DNA from: Verrucomicrobiota bacterium
Lineage (GTDB): Bacteria; Verrucomicrobiota; Verrucomicrobiia; CAIQCK01
Length of the DNA stretch: 64,000 bases
NCBI GenBank assembly: GCA_016222825.1
Contig: JACRQF010000015.1
Coordinates: 186,001 to 250,000 of the forward strand
Reading direction: 5' to 3'
Below the pieces are notes generated by a model. The model was not told the origin of the DNA and did no database searches. It saw nothing but the letters and a program-made list of their open reading frames with translations. The position numbers were made by a program, and so were the translations under genes. Positions 52,680 to 61,543 of the stretch are shown here, one piece after another (position 1 is the stretch's first letter; the number at the start of each line of letters is the position of its first letter).

Positions 52680-55364
52680 CTATGGCCGATGGGTGGATGC
52701 AACGGAAGCGCCGATCGGCTCCAGCACAGCCCCGCAAACCAGCGCTGTCCCCTTCACCAGCGTCAACGTCACGGTTACGCAGCCGGCCTTGTCGAGCTTC
52801 ACCGGCCACGCGCGCTCGAAGACCCGACGGTTACCGCCGCTACCGGCAAAAACGTCCACGCGATCTTCCGCGACCTTGCCATTCACTGACACGCTAAACA
52901 CGCGCTGGCCTGCTGCCTTCGAGAATGGATCAACCATCAGCAACCGCAGCTGGTAGTCGCCGACGGGCAAAGTGGAGATGTCTTTCTTGCCGCCAGCAAT
53001 CGGTCGCAGCGCCAGCACGATGGGCTTGTCGCTCTCAATGCCGCTGCGGCAGATTTCGTTGCCGACCCGCGACGCGAAAAAGGTTGTCGCGCCCGTTTCC
53101 TGCGCACCGAGCGTCTGCCAGAGGCGATGCTCCGCGTCGAAGTGGAACGTGAACCGGCCGGGCAACTGCGCAAGCGGATCGTGGGAGGTCGGACCGAAGT
53201 TGTAGCGCACCGGCTCCATGCCGAGTTGCTGGCGCAGGCGAATGATGTGCGGCAACCAGCGCGTGTTCATCGAAACCACCAGCCCCTGCTCGCCGCGCGT
53301 GATGCCACCGAGCGAACTGAACTTCGCAAACTGCCCGATCACCGGCTCCGGCCGGCAAACAGCCAGCGCGGCGCGCGCGGCAACGAGATCGCCTTTCTTC
53401 AACGCCGCTTGTGCGTTCTGGAATTGCTCGTGTGTCTCGTAGAACGCGATGATGAACTCCTCCTGCCTCTTGAAGTAGTCCACGCGGTCGCGCGGCTCCG
53501 GCGCGAGCTTCGTGGCGTCCAGCGGTGTGATGAGCTTGAGTCGCTCGCGGCAGCCGGCGACGACCTGCGTGATGTTCGTCAGCGGCCGGTCAATGAAGAA
53601 GTCCGTCGTCTCTCGCGCGAAGTTCGGCGCGTCGGTCACCCAGCGTTCGAGATACGCGCCCATCGCTTCTCGCGCGCTGGTTCCAAACGACCGCGCCGCC
53701 ATGTCGTCGCAGGTCGCGCGCAACGGCCGGTCCTTTGTCGCACTCCAGACCTGCTCGGCGTGGCTCTTGAAGTAGAGGTCCAACGGCCGCGTCGTCCAGT
53801 GGATGATGCCGAAGCCGCCCGCCTTCGCGTCCGCCAGCTTCGTGCTGAACTGCGCCAACGGTGTGTAAGACCGGCCGATGTAGTTGCCGTCGTCATGGTG
53901 CGCCCAGATAACAGGAACCACCGGCCGGTGCGCCGCGATGTTGCGGATGACCTGCCGCGACTCATCGTCGCCAAGCTGCGGCTTGCCGTGCAAGACGCCG
54001 TAATCCAAGCCGATGAGCTTCACATGCGGCGGGAAGAAGCGGTGGCATGGCGCAAGGAAGTTGAAATCCCATGTGCCTGCGGCGAGTTGCACGCGCTGGC
54101 AGCCAATTTCTTTCAGCGCCCGGTCGAACGCGCGGACGATCTTGCCGATGGCGAACATCTGCGGCGCGTGCCAGAGCTTCTCAGCCTCCGGCGTGCGCGC
54201 GATCCCGGCTTTCCACTCCGCCTGCCAGCGCAAAGGCATCTCCGCAACCTTGACCTCCATCCACGGTGTGCCGCCCTGCCGGAACCAGACGACGAGCGTG
54301 GTGATTTGCGGATACGCTTTCATCAGCGCCGCCACCTGCGCCTTATAATAGCGGTATCCCTCCGGCGTCTCCGGGTTCGCGAGCCAGAGCTTGCCGGCGT
54401 CCTGTCCCATCCAGCCGACGGCCTGCGCTTGGATGGGAAACCTCGCGGCCTCCGGCAGCGTGCGGATCAACTCCTGCGGGTTCGCGGAGATCGTGTCCAC
54501 GTCGTTCGCGAAGAAAACGTCCATGTCGCGCTGCTGCGCGTGGGCGAAGACGCCGTGTATGAGCTTCTGAGCGGCAGCGGCCCGCTGCTTGTCCGGCGCT
54601 TGCGCGGCGTCCGCGCCGAAGACCGGCGCGTCAAAGACCTCGCCGCCAAAGAGCCGGCGCACGTCGTTGACGTGCATCGTGGACCAGTCGCGGCCCTTGG
54701 CGGTTGTGGAGAGATAACCGACGGGCTTGGTCTTGCCGTTGAAGCTGAAGCTGACCATCGGGTTGTTACCGTAGGCGTGGACCATGATGCCGTTGTAGCC
54801 CTGCTTCTGCGACTGGTCGGTCCAGCGGTTCCAGTCCTCCAGGTTCCACGTCGAGCAGCCGCTGAGGAAGTTGTGCCAGTTGAACACGAATCGGTCGCGC
54901 ACCTGCGGCGTGCTCGCCAGCGACCAACCGTCGAACGAGAACGGCCCCGTCCGCGCCGGCGGCAGCGCGTCGTAGGAGAGATAGAAACCGCAGCCGAGCT
55001 TCTCCAGCAGCGCATAGACGCCATACATCGTCCCGCGCGCGTCCGCGCTGGTGATGATGCCAAGTTGCAGATCGCAGCGGGACTGGCTGCGCACCGCGTA
55101 GCTCTCGGGCTTCGACAGGTCGGCCTCTGGAATCGTGGACCTGACGGAAGCATCGCTGCCGACGAGGATCGCCTTGCCTGCCACGGGCAGTTTGCTCGCG
55201 GTCACAAAGCGCGTCTGCGGATAGATGCGACCGAGGTAGCTGGCGAGTTCGGAGGCGGGGAGCCGCTCTGATGAAACAATGACAACGGTTTCTGTGGGCG
55301 CAGCGCTCGCACTCAGAGCCAAGCAGAACGCCAGCAGGATGAGCCAACAACGATTCTTGTTCAT
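52680..55364 (-). CDS. Secreted alpha-glucuronidase-like glycoside hydrolase
   Basis: An 894-residue exported protein with a signal peptide ending near ASAAPTE. Residues about 25-130 resemble the N-terminal accessory domain of GH67 and related enzymes (VIVSSERLPASELASYLGRIYP, GIITSADARGTMYGVYALLEKLGCGFY). The central part is a TIM barrel with many W, H and D residues (NWHNFLSGCSTWNLEDW, HAYGNNPM, WAHHDDGNYIGR). The C-terminal 110 residues are malectin-like. This points to removal of glucuronic acid from glycans, matching the neighbouring uronate transporters, but the exact family (GH67, GH115 or a new one) cannot be fixed by eye. Confidence 0.72.
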   Translation of the reverse strand: MNKNRCWLILLAFCLALSASAAPTETVVIVSSERLPASELASYLGRIYPQTRFVTASKLPVAGKAILVGSDASVRSTIPEADLSKPESYAVRSQSRCDLQLGIITSADARGTMYGVYALLEKLGCGFYLSYDALPPARTGPFSFDGWSLASTPQVRDRFVFNWHNFLSGCSTWNLEDWNRWTDQSQKQGYNGIMVHAYGNNPMVSFSFNGKTKPVGYLSTTAKGRDWSTMHVNDVRRLFGGEVFDAPVFGADAAQAPDKQRAAAAQKLIHGVFAHAQQRDMDVFFANDVDTISANPQELIRTLPEAARFPIQAQAVGWMGQDAGKLWLANPETPEGYRYYKAQVAALMKAYPQITTLVVWFRQGGTPWMEVKVAEMPLRWQAEWKAGIARTPEAEKLWHAPQMFAIGKIVRAFDRALKEIGCQRVQLAAGTWDFNFLAPCHRFFPPHVKLIGLDYGVLHGKPQLGDDESRQVIRNIAAHRPVVPVIWAHHDDGNYIGRSYTPLAQFSTKLADAKAGGFGIIHWTTRPLDLYFKSHAEQVWSATKDRPLRATCDDMAARSFGTSAREAMGAYLERWVTDAPNFARETTDFFIDRPLTNITQVVAGCRERLKLITPLDATKLAPEPRDRVDYFKRQEEFIIAFYETHEQFQNAQAALKKGDLVAARAALAVCRPEPVIGQFAKFSSLGGITRGEQGLVVSMNTRWLPHIIRLRQQLGMEPVRYNFGPTSHDPLAQLPGRFTFHFDAEHRLWQTLGAQETGATTFFASRVGNEICRSGIESDKPIVLALRPIAGGKKDISTLPVGDYQLRLLMVDPFSKAAGQRVFSVSVNGKVAEDRVDVFAGSGGNRRVFERAWPVKLDKAGCVTVTLTLVKGTALVCGAVLEPIGASVASTHRP

Positions 55365-55377
55365 AAAAGCCTTACGA

Positions 55378-56541
55378 CTAAACGGCGGCGAATTCCCTCC
55401 ACGCGTCGCGGAACCACTGGAGCGCCTTCCACGGCGTGCGGATGGAGGTGTTGCAGCTCGCGGCCAGCACGAAGCGGTGCGCGTAAGGCCGCATACGACC
55501 GAACAAATCCTCGACGTAGCGCCGCACCTCGTCGGCGCTCTGGAACTTCTCCGTTTCCATCGCGCTGATGCCGCCGGTGATGATGAAGCGGTCGCTGGTC
55601 AACTGCATCGCCTCGTCGAGCTGCGTGTCGCCGAGCGGCGGGAACGCCACACCTTCCAGACCGTCCACGCCGAGCGAGTCAATGAACCGCAAGTTCGCCC
55701 CCTGCCGGCCGCAAGCGTGGATGAAAAACGTGCTGCCGTGTTCGTGCGCGATGCGGCTCGCCTTCTCGTAGAACGACGCGGAGAACTTCTCGACGTAGGC
55801 CGGCGTGTGGAAGGCCGCGTCGAGGTTGTCCATCGCCATCATTGCCGGCACGCCCGCCGCGGCGATCTGGCGCGCAAGGTCGAGCTGCGCCGCCTCGTGC
55901 AGCGCGAGCAGATCCCGCACGCGCGCCTCGTCGTCAACGATGAGATAGGTCGTGTTCACCGCGCCGGCGAGGAAATGAAGAGCCTTCAGCGGGCTGTGGA
56001 GTTCGCCCGCCACCACCAAGCCGTCGTCGCCGACGCGCGCCTGCTCCTGTGCGTATCGCTCCGGCCGAAAACGCCAGCGGCGCGCCTTGAACAGTTCCTC
56101 CAGCGCGCCGAACGGATCGGCCACGTCGTCGAGCACGAAGACCTCCTGCACGAGCGTGGAGTCGGCGAAGACGTAACGTTGCCGTTCGGTCAACGTGCCG
56201 CGACGTGTGCGGTAGGTGCGCGTGATGACGCGGTCGCGACCCTCGATGCGGACCTCCTCGCGCGCCTCAACGCCGTCCCAGACTTCCTCGGCCAGGCCGC
56301 CATACCAGCAGTGCTGCTGGTCGCAATAGACGTTGCGGCTGAAGACGTCGAGGCCCAGATGCTTGATGAGATCGAGTTGCGTGCGGCAGTGCGCAATCTC
56401 CGGTGGCAGCAGGCCGTGGTTAAGGTGGTGGGCGAACCACTGCCAGCAATTCGGCGCATAGACGAAGCGCTCGGGGCGCTGTCGGGCGAGCACGCGCCGG
56501 ATTTGCTGCTGTCGGGTGGTGTTGGAGGGCTGTGTTGACAT
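55378..56541 (-). CDS. Uroporphyrinogen decarboxylase (URO-D) family protein
   Basis: A 387-residue TIM-barrel protein of the URO-D superfamily, which also includes cobalamin- and corrinoid-dependent methyltransferases. The segments HACGRQGANLRFIDSLGVDGLEGV and ITGGISAMETEKFQSADEVRRYVEDLF are typical of members found in sugar loci of Verrucomicrobiota and Lentisphaerae, which are unlikely to make haem. The N-terminal NH(G)-R signature of true HemE is absent. It lies 13 bases from the hydrolase and 13 bases from the MFS gene. A role in uronate or methyl-sugar breakdown is inferred from position. Confidence 0.82.
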   Translation of the reverse strand: MSTQPSNTTRQQQIRRVLARQRPERFVYAPNCWQWFAHHLNHGLLPPEIAHCRTQLDLIKHLGLDVFSRNVYCDQQHCWYGGLAEEVWDGVEAREEVRIEGRDRVITRTYRTRRGTLTERQRYVFADSTLVQEVFVLDDVADPFGALEELFKARRWRFRPERYAQEQARVGDDGLVVAGELHSPLKALHFLAGAVNTTYLIVDDEARVRDLLALHEAAQLDLARQIAAAGVPAMMAMDNLDAAFHTPAYVEKFSASFYEKASRIAHEHGSTFFIHACGRQGANLRFIDSLGVDGLEGVAFPPLGDTQLDEAMQLTSDRFIITGGISAMETEKFQSADEVRRYVEDLFGRMRPYAHRFVLAASCNTSIRTPWKALQWFRDAWREFAAV

Positions 56542-56554
56542 CGTCGTGGTTCCT

Positions 56555-57832
56555 CTACTTGCTTTGAAATTCCACCGGCGTCATGCGCGGCGTCAGCGCG
56601 TGCATCACCGCCAGCGCCAGCGGATACGCGCAGCCGGCGATGAAGAACAGGCTCCAGTAACTGCCGGTCGTCTGGAGAATGTAGCCAGCCGATTCCGAAA
56701 ACAACATCGCCGTGCAGGAGCCAACCATGCCGCCGAGGCCGACCACCGACGCGACGGCTTGTTTCGGGAACATGTCCGAGACCATCGTGAAGAGGTTGGC
56801 CGCCCAACCCGCGTGGGCCGCCGTCGCCAACCCGACGAGCACCGTCGCGAGCCAGACGTCGGAGGCGCGCGCGGCGAACATCACCGGCACGACACAGAGC
56901 GCACAGAGGAGCATCGCGGTCTTGCGGCTGGCATTGACCGACCAGCCGCGCCGCAGCAGGTGCGACGACAACCAGCCGCCGCCGATGCTGCCGACGCAGG
57001 TCATGGAATAGACGGCGATGAGCGGCGGACCGAGCCGGGCGAGTTCGAGGCCATATTGCTGGTTCAGGAACTTCGGCAGCCAGTAGAGGTAGAACCACCA
57101 GATCGGCGACGAGACGCCGATGCCGACGATGAACGCCCACGCCTGCCGGTAGCGGAGCAGGCTGCGCCACGGGATTCTCTCGGCCGCCGGCTCCGGCGCG
57201 TCGCTGTGGATGAGCGCGAGTTCCTCCGGCGAAACGCGCGGCGACGACCGCGGCGCGTGGTAGAGCACCGCCCAGAACGCCATCCAGACAAACCCGACCG
57301 CGCCGACCACGACGAATGCCGCCTGCCAGCCATAGCGCAGCGTTAACCACGGCACCACCGCCGGGGCGACGACCGCGCCGATGTTGGAGCCGGAGTTGAA
57401 GAGGCCGGTCGCCAGCGCACGCTCACGGCGCGGAAACCACTCCGCCACCGCTTTCACCGCCGCCGGAAAATTCCCCGCCTCACCGAAGCCGAGCGCAAAC
57501 CGCGCGACGCCGAACCCGAACGCCGACCGCGCCAGAGCGTGGGCCATCGCCGCGAGGCTCCAGAGCGCCATCGCCAACGAATAGCCGTGCTTGGTGCCGA
57601 TGAGGTCAATCACGCGCCCGAACAGCGCCATGCCGATGGCGTAGGCCGCCTGAAACGCCGTGACGATATGGCCGTATTCGATCTCGTTCCAGCCGATCTC
57701 CGTTTGCAGGGTGGACGCCAGGATGCCGAGGATCTGCCGATCCATGTAGTTGATGGTCGTGGCGGCGAAGAGCAGCGCACAGATCGTCCATCGAAAACCG
57801 CCGCGTGGCGCTGGCGTGGCGCTCGCACTCAT
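56555..57832 (-). CDS. MFS transporter of the anion:cation symporter family, hexuronate type
   Basis: A 425-residue transporter with twelve predicted helices. The opening RWTICALLFAATTINYMDRQILGIL and the loop motif GFGEAGNFPAAVKAVAEWFPRRERALATGLFNSG are hallmarks of ExuT/GudP-type ACS carriers, which take up hexuronates, glucarate or related acids with protons. It sits in the leftward run with the alpha-glucuronidase-like hydrolase, fitting uptake of the released uronic acid. The 144 bases to the Mut7-C stop hold no recognisable gene. Confidence 0.9.
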   Translation of the reverse strand: MSASATPAPRGGFRWTICALLFAATTINYMDRQILGILASTLQTEIGWNEIEYGHIVTAFQAAYAIGMALFGRVIDLIGTKHGYSLAMALWSLAAMAHALARSAFGFGVARFALGFGEAGNFPAAVKAVAEWFPRRERALATGLFNSGSNIGAVVAPAVVPWLTLRYGWQAAFVVVGAVGFVWMAFWAVLYHAPRSSPRVSPEELALIHSDAPEPAAERIPWRSLLRYRQAWAFIVGIGVSSPIWWFYLYWLPKFLNQQYGLELARLGPPLIAVYSMTCVGSIGGGWLSSHLLRRGWSVNASRKTAMLLCALCVVPVMFAARASDVWLATVLVGLATAAHAGWAANLFTMVSDMFPKQAVASVVGLGGMVGSCTAMLFSESAGYILQTTGSYWSLFFIAGCAYPLALAVMHALTPRMTPVEFQSK

Positions 57833-57976
57833 CGCGTGGCAGGCGGGCGGGGTTCTCCAGCCGCGCCGGGACGGCCTGTTGTTGAAGGAAGGTTCTTCAT
57901 GAACTCAGGGCGCGACTCTTTTGCCACGAGGAGGCGCGACAGGAAAGCCTTATCTCCCGGTTCGCGCGCGAACCGT

Positions 57977-58462
57977 TCACGCCGCCAACCACTGCCGCAA
58001 CCGCGCTGCGCTGTTCCGCACATGGCTGCCGTGCCAGAAGAACCGCCCGCACCGCTCACAGTGCCAGAACTTCTCCTCGCGCGCCGCCACCCGCGGCGGC
58101 AGCGACGGCAACGCCTCCGGTTTGCCGGCGGCGCGCAGCGGGTCGTTGCACACCAGGCAGCGCGTGAAAAGAAACCGCTCCCGGTCGAGCAAGAACCTCC
58201 CCACGACCTCGCGCAACTGCTCTGGGAACGTCTCACCGGCGACGAAGAGAATCTGCGCCTGCCCCACCAGCGACCGAGGCCAATCGTTGGCCAGATGCGT
58301 ATTGCGCGTCAGGAACACGCGCTGCTCGGCCACCGCCCGCTCCAACAACCGCCGCCCAAACAACTCGCGTCCGGCCGTGCAATCATAGCCGAGCGCGCGC
58401 AACCACGTGGCCAGCGATTGCAGCATCCCGTCGGCAGCGAAACGGATGTCAGCAGGTGTCAT
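57977..58462 (-). CDS. Mut7-C (DUF82) RNase-domain protein
   Basis: A 161-residue protein. The N-terminal part (RFAADGMLQSLATWLRALGYD, FLTRNTHLA) matches the PIN-like Mut7-C domain with conserved aspartates, and the C-terminal part has a zinc ribbon made from CLVC and CERC followed by FFWHGSH. Such proteins are predicted RNases of unknown target. The start at 58462 lies just after a heptamer-repeat hairpin that occupies the gap from the TRAP permease gene; the open frame upstream (ITNYELRLI) is repeat sequence and not real coding. It appears to be an interloper in the uronate operon. Confidence 0.85.
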   Translation of the reverse strand: MTPADIRFAADGMLQSLATWLRALGYDCTAGRELFGRRLLERAVAEQRVFLTRNTHLANDWPRSLVGQAQILFVAGETFPEQLREVVGRFLLDRERFLFTRCLVCNDPLRAAGKPEALPSLPPRVAAREEKFWHCERCGRFFWHGSHVRNSAARLRQWLAA

Positions 58463-58470
58463 GATTAAAC

Positions 58471-58542
58471 GTAACTCGTAATTTGTGATTCGTGATTTGC
58501 TCGCAACACGACCGCGAATCACGAATTACGAGTTACGAATTA
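58471..58542 (-). repeat. Inverted pair of 7-base tandem repeats (long hairpin)
   Basis: On the plus strand: gtaactc, gtaattt, gtgattc, gtgattt (58471-58498), then the inverted arm cgaatca, cgaatta, cgagtta, cgaatta (58515-58542). Bases 58471-58492 pair with 58515-58536 at 21 of 22 positions with a 22-base loop. It is AT-rich and lies between two leftward genes. Confidence 0.85.
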
Positions 58543-58548
58543 CGCCCC

Positions 58549-60432
58549 TCACCGTCCCACCAACCGCAACACGCCTGTCGTCATCACCGGCAGGTAGGTG
58601 ATGATGAGCACGCAGGCGAACATGATGAGCATGCCGGGCAGCGCGTTGCGGTAAATCTGCGTCAGCGGCCGGTTGAACCGATACGACGCCAGCAGCAGGT
58701 TCAGCCCCACCGGCGGCGCGAGGAAGCCAAACTCCATGTTCGCCAGGAAGATAATGCCCAGATGCACCGGGTCCACGTTAAACGCCGCGCCCATCGGCGT
58801 GATCAACGGCACCACCACCACAATCGCCGGGAAGATGTCCATCAGCCCGCCGACGAAGATGAGCATGATGTTTAGGCCGAGCAGGAACAAGAACTGCGAC
58901 TCGACGTGGCTGCGGACCCACGTCGCCATCTGCTTCGGCACCTCCGCGTCCACGAGATAGCTCGTCAGGCCGAGCGCCACGCAGAGGATGATCATCACGC
59001 CGCCGAGCAGCGTCGCGCACTCCGTCACTGTCCGCGGCAGGTCGCGGCTGATCTTCAGGTCGCGATGGATGACGCACTCGATGAAGAACGCATAGAGCAC
59101 CGTCAATGCCGCCGCCTCCACGAGCGTCGCGAAGCCGCCGAAGATGAACACCATCACCACCACCGGCAGCGCCACCTCCCACTTCGCGTCGCGCAACGAC
59201 ACCCAAGCCTCGGCCCACGTGAACCGCGAGCGCGGGATGTTGCTCTTGACGCCCTGCCACACCGACCACGCCACGCACGCGCCGACCATCAGGCAGCCCG
59301 GCACAAAGCCGGCGATGAACAGGTCCTTGATGTCCACGTTCACGTGCTGCTGCTGGGCGACGATGCCGTAGAGAATCACCGGCAGGCTCGGTGGGAACAG
59401 CAGCCCCAGCGAGCCGGCGGTCGTCAGCAGGCCGACGGAAAACTTGTCCGAATACTTCGCCTGCAACATCATCGGCAGCAGCAGCCCCCCCACCGCGAGG
59501 ATGGTCACACCGCTACCGCCGGTGAACGTCGTGAAGAAAGCGCATACCAGCGACGCCACCACCGCCGTGCCGCCGGGACACCAGCCGAACCATGCGTTGA
59601 ACAACCGCACCAGCCGCTTGCTCGTGCCGCCCTCGGCGAGGATGTAGCCCGCCAGCGTGAACAGCGGGATCGTCGGCAGCATCGGCGACACCGTCAACCG
59701 GTAAGCTTCCACCGCCACCGACGACACCGGCGTCGCCTCGCTCCAGAACAGCAGCAGCGCCGCGCCGCCGATCATCGCGAAAATCGGCGCGCCCACCGCC
59801 GTGCCCGCGATGAGCAGAATCATCAGCGGCCAGAACAGCAGGGCGCCCGCGCTGTCCGGCAGGAACTTGAAGACCACCGCCGCGACCACGCCGAGCGCCG
59901 CGATGATGCGCCCCGGCCAGTGTTCCGACGCGCGCCAAACCTGCCGCAGCGTGACCAGCGCCAGCGTCAGCGGCATCACCGCCTCCACCGCCCAGCGTTT
60001 CACGCCGGGTATGATCTCCAGTCCCGCGCCGCGCTCGGTGGCAACAAGCTGCCAGCTCGCGTAGCAGAGCGCCGCCGTGACGCACGCGCCCACCGCCGCG
60101 CCAAAAGCTCCGACGACGTGCTTGAGCCGGCCGTGCGCGAGCGCCTCGCCCGTGGCGAGCTTCAGCAGCCGCCCCTCGCGCGCCGCCAGTGCCGCGCCGA
60201 GAAACGCGATTACCAGCGTCAGGTGCTGGACGATGATCGAGGAGCCGGGCACGCCCCAGTTGAAAAACTTCCGCGTGACGATCTCGATCAGCGGCAGCAA
60301 CGACATCGCCGCGAGCGCAAGGATGGCCAGCGAGTTTTCACAACTGCGCAGCGGCCCTTGCCGCGCCGGCGCGGCCTGGCCGTGGGGGATGAGGGTTGGC
60401 GGCTCAGTTTGCACCGGCACCACCCTTGGCAC
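58549..60432 (-). CDS. dctQM: TRAP transporter fused small and large permease (DctQM)
   Basis: A 627-residue membrane protein joining the two TRAP permease subunits. Residues about 30-185 are the DctQ part, with four helices and the SLLPLIEIVTRKFFNWGVPGSSIIVQH segment. Residues about 195-627 are the DctM part, with the family patterns PIFAMIGGAALLLF, TGGSGVTILAVGGLLLPMM and a C-terminal PLITPMGAAFNVDPVHLGIIFLANMEFGFLAPPVGLNLL. It uses the sodium gradient to import organic acids delivered by the binding protein. Its start overlaps the binding-protein gene by 29 bases. Confidence 0.93.
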   Translation of the reverse strand: MPRVVPVQTEPPTLIPHGQAAPARQGPLRSCENSLAILALAAMSLLPLIEIVTRKFFNWGVPGSSIIVQHLTLVIAFLGAALAAREGRLLKLATGEALAHGRLKHVVGAFGAAVGACVTAALCYASWQLVATERGAGLEIIPGVKRWAVEAVMPLTLALVTLRQVWRASEHWPGRIIAALGVVAAVVFKFLPDSAGALLFWPLMILLIAGTAVGAPIFAMIGGAALLLFWSEATPVSSVAVEAYRLTVSPMLPTIPLFTLAGYILAEGGTSKRLVRLFNAWFGWCPGGTAVVASLVCAFFTTFTGGSGVTILAVGGLLLPMMLQAKYSDKFSVGLLTTAGSLGLLFPPSLPVILYGIVAQQQHVNVDIKDLFIAGFVPGCLMVGACVAWSVWQGVKSNIPRSRFTWAEAWVSLRDAKWEVALPVVVMVFIFGGFATLVEAAALTVLYAFFIECVIHRDLKISRDLPRTVTECATLLGGVMIILCVALGLTSYLVDAEVPKQMATWVRSHVESQFLFLLGLNIMLIFVGGLMDIFPAIVVVVPLITPMGAAFNVDPVHLGIIFLANMEFGFLAPPVGLNLLLASYRFNRPLTQIYRNALPGMLIMFACVLIITYLPVMTTGVLRLVGR

Positions 60433-61445
60433 GGAACTCCTCCACCAGCTTCTTCGCCTCGTCGAACATGTCCGCTGGCACGAACGGACCGACGAGCTTC
60501 GGATAGACGCCCTCGGCGGCGGAGCGCCATGCGGCCACCGCGTCTTCGGGCACGGGCACGACGTTGAGCTTGTGCTCCTTCATCGCCTTGACGGCTTCAA
60601 GCCCGCCCTTGCGGACGTCGGCTTGGATTTTCTCGCCAGCTTTGCGCGCGGCGGCCTTGATGGCGTCGCGGGCGTCGGCGGGAATCTTCTCCCACGAACG
60701 CTTGTCGAGAATCGTCGCGCCGACCAGCGGCGCCCAGCGCACGTCGGTCATGTTCGGCGCGAGCGAATACCACTGAAACGAAAGCGCAGCCACCGGTGGC
60801 GTCGCGAAGGCGTTGATCATGCCGGTTTGCAATCCCGGCATGATGTCGGTGCTGGCCAGCGGAACCACGGTGAAGCCGGCGTTCTTCCAAAGATCGAGCG
60901 TCGAGTTGTCGCCGGCCCACGAGAACATCTTGAGCTTCTTCATTCAAGTCGTCGGGCCGCACCACGGGCGTCTTGGTGAAAAAATGGACCCAGCCGGCCT
61001 CGCCCCACGTCAGCACGATGAAACCCTTGGCTTCCATCCGCGCTTCGAGCTTCGGCGCGAGCTTGGCGCGGACGTAGTCCAGTTCCGCGTCCGACCGGTA
61101 GAGCATCGGGATGCAAAGCGCCTGCACGCCGCGGTCAATCTCCGCCAACCCCATCGTCGTCACCGCTGCCGCGTGGATCGTGCCGAGGCGGATCTTGCTG
61201 ATCATCTCCGCCTCGTCGCCCACGACGCCGCCGGGATAAATCCTCAGTTTTACGCGGTCGTTGGAGACCTTCCTCCACTCCTCGCCCATCTCCTTGAGGA
61301 TGAGATGCCACGACGAGCCTTCCGGCGCGAGCGTGGCCAGCTTAACAGTGACGTTCTGTGCGCGCGCGCCGGGCAGTGCCGTCAGCAACGCGACGGCCAC
61401 CATCAGCCGCCGCAACGCGGATGAAGCGATGATATTGAAGCTCAT
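60404..61445 (-). pseudogene. dctP: TRAP substrate-binding protein (DctP/TatP), frameshifted
   Basis: Periplasmic substrate-binding protein split across two frames. The first part (61445 down to about 60945) has a signal peptide ending near ARAQNV and LATLAPEGSSWH; the second begins at KKLKMFSWAGDN and runs to 60404. On the coding strand the junction reads GACTTGAATGAAG; removing one A (at 60943-60944) joins the frames as DDLMKKLKMFSW, which fits the family exactly. The rejoined protein would be 346 residues, the normal length. Either one base was wrongly called or the gene is truly broken. Both parts otherwise look intact and under selection. The second frame overlaps the permease gene by 29 bases. 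Confidence 0.88.
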
Positions 61446-61543
61446 GAATTTCTTTCCAACAACTGTCTCGGCCGGTATTCAGGCGCGGCCGTTGGCGCAA
61501 TATAACGCGCCTCCTGCAAAAAGTTTCAGGCCACTGCGGCGGC

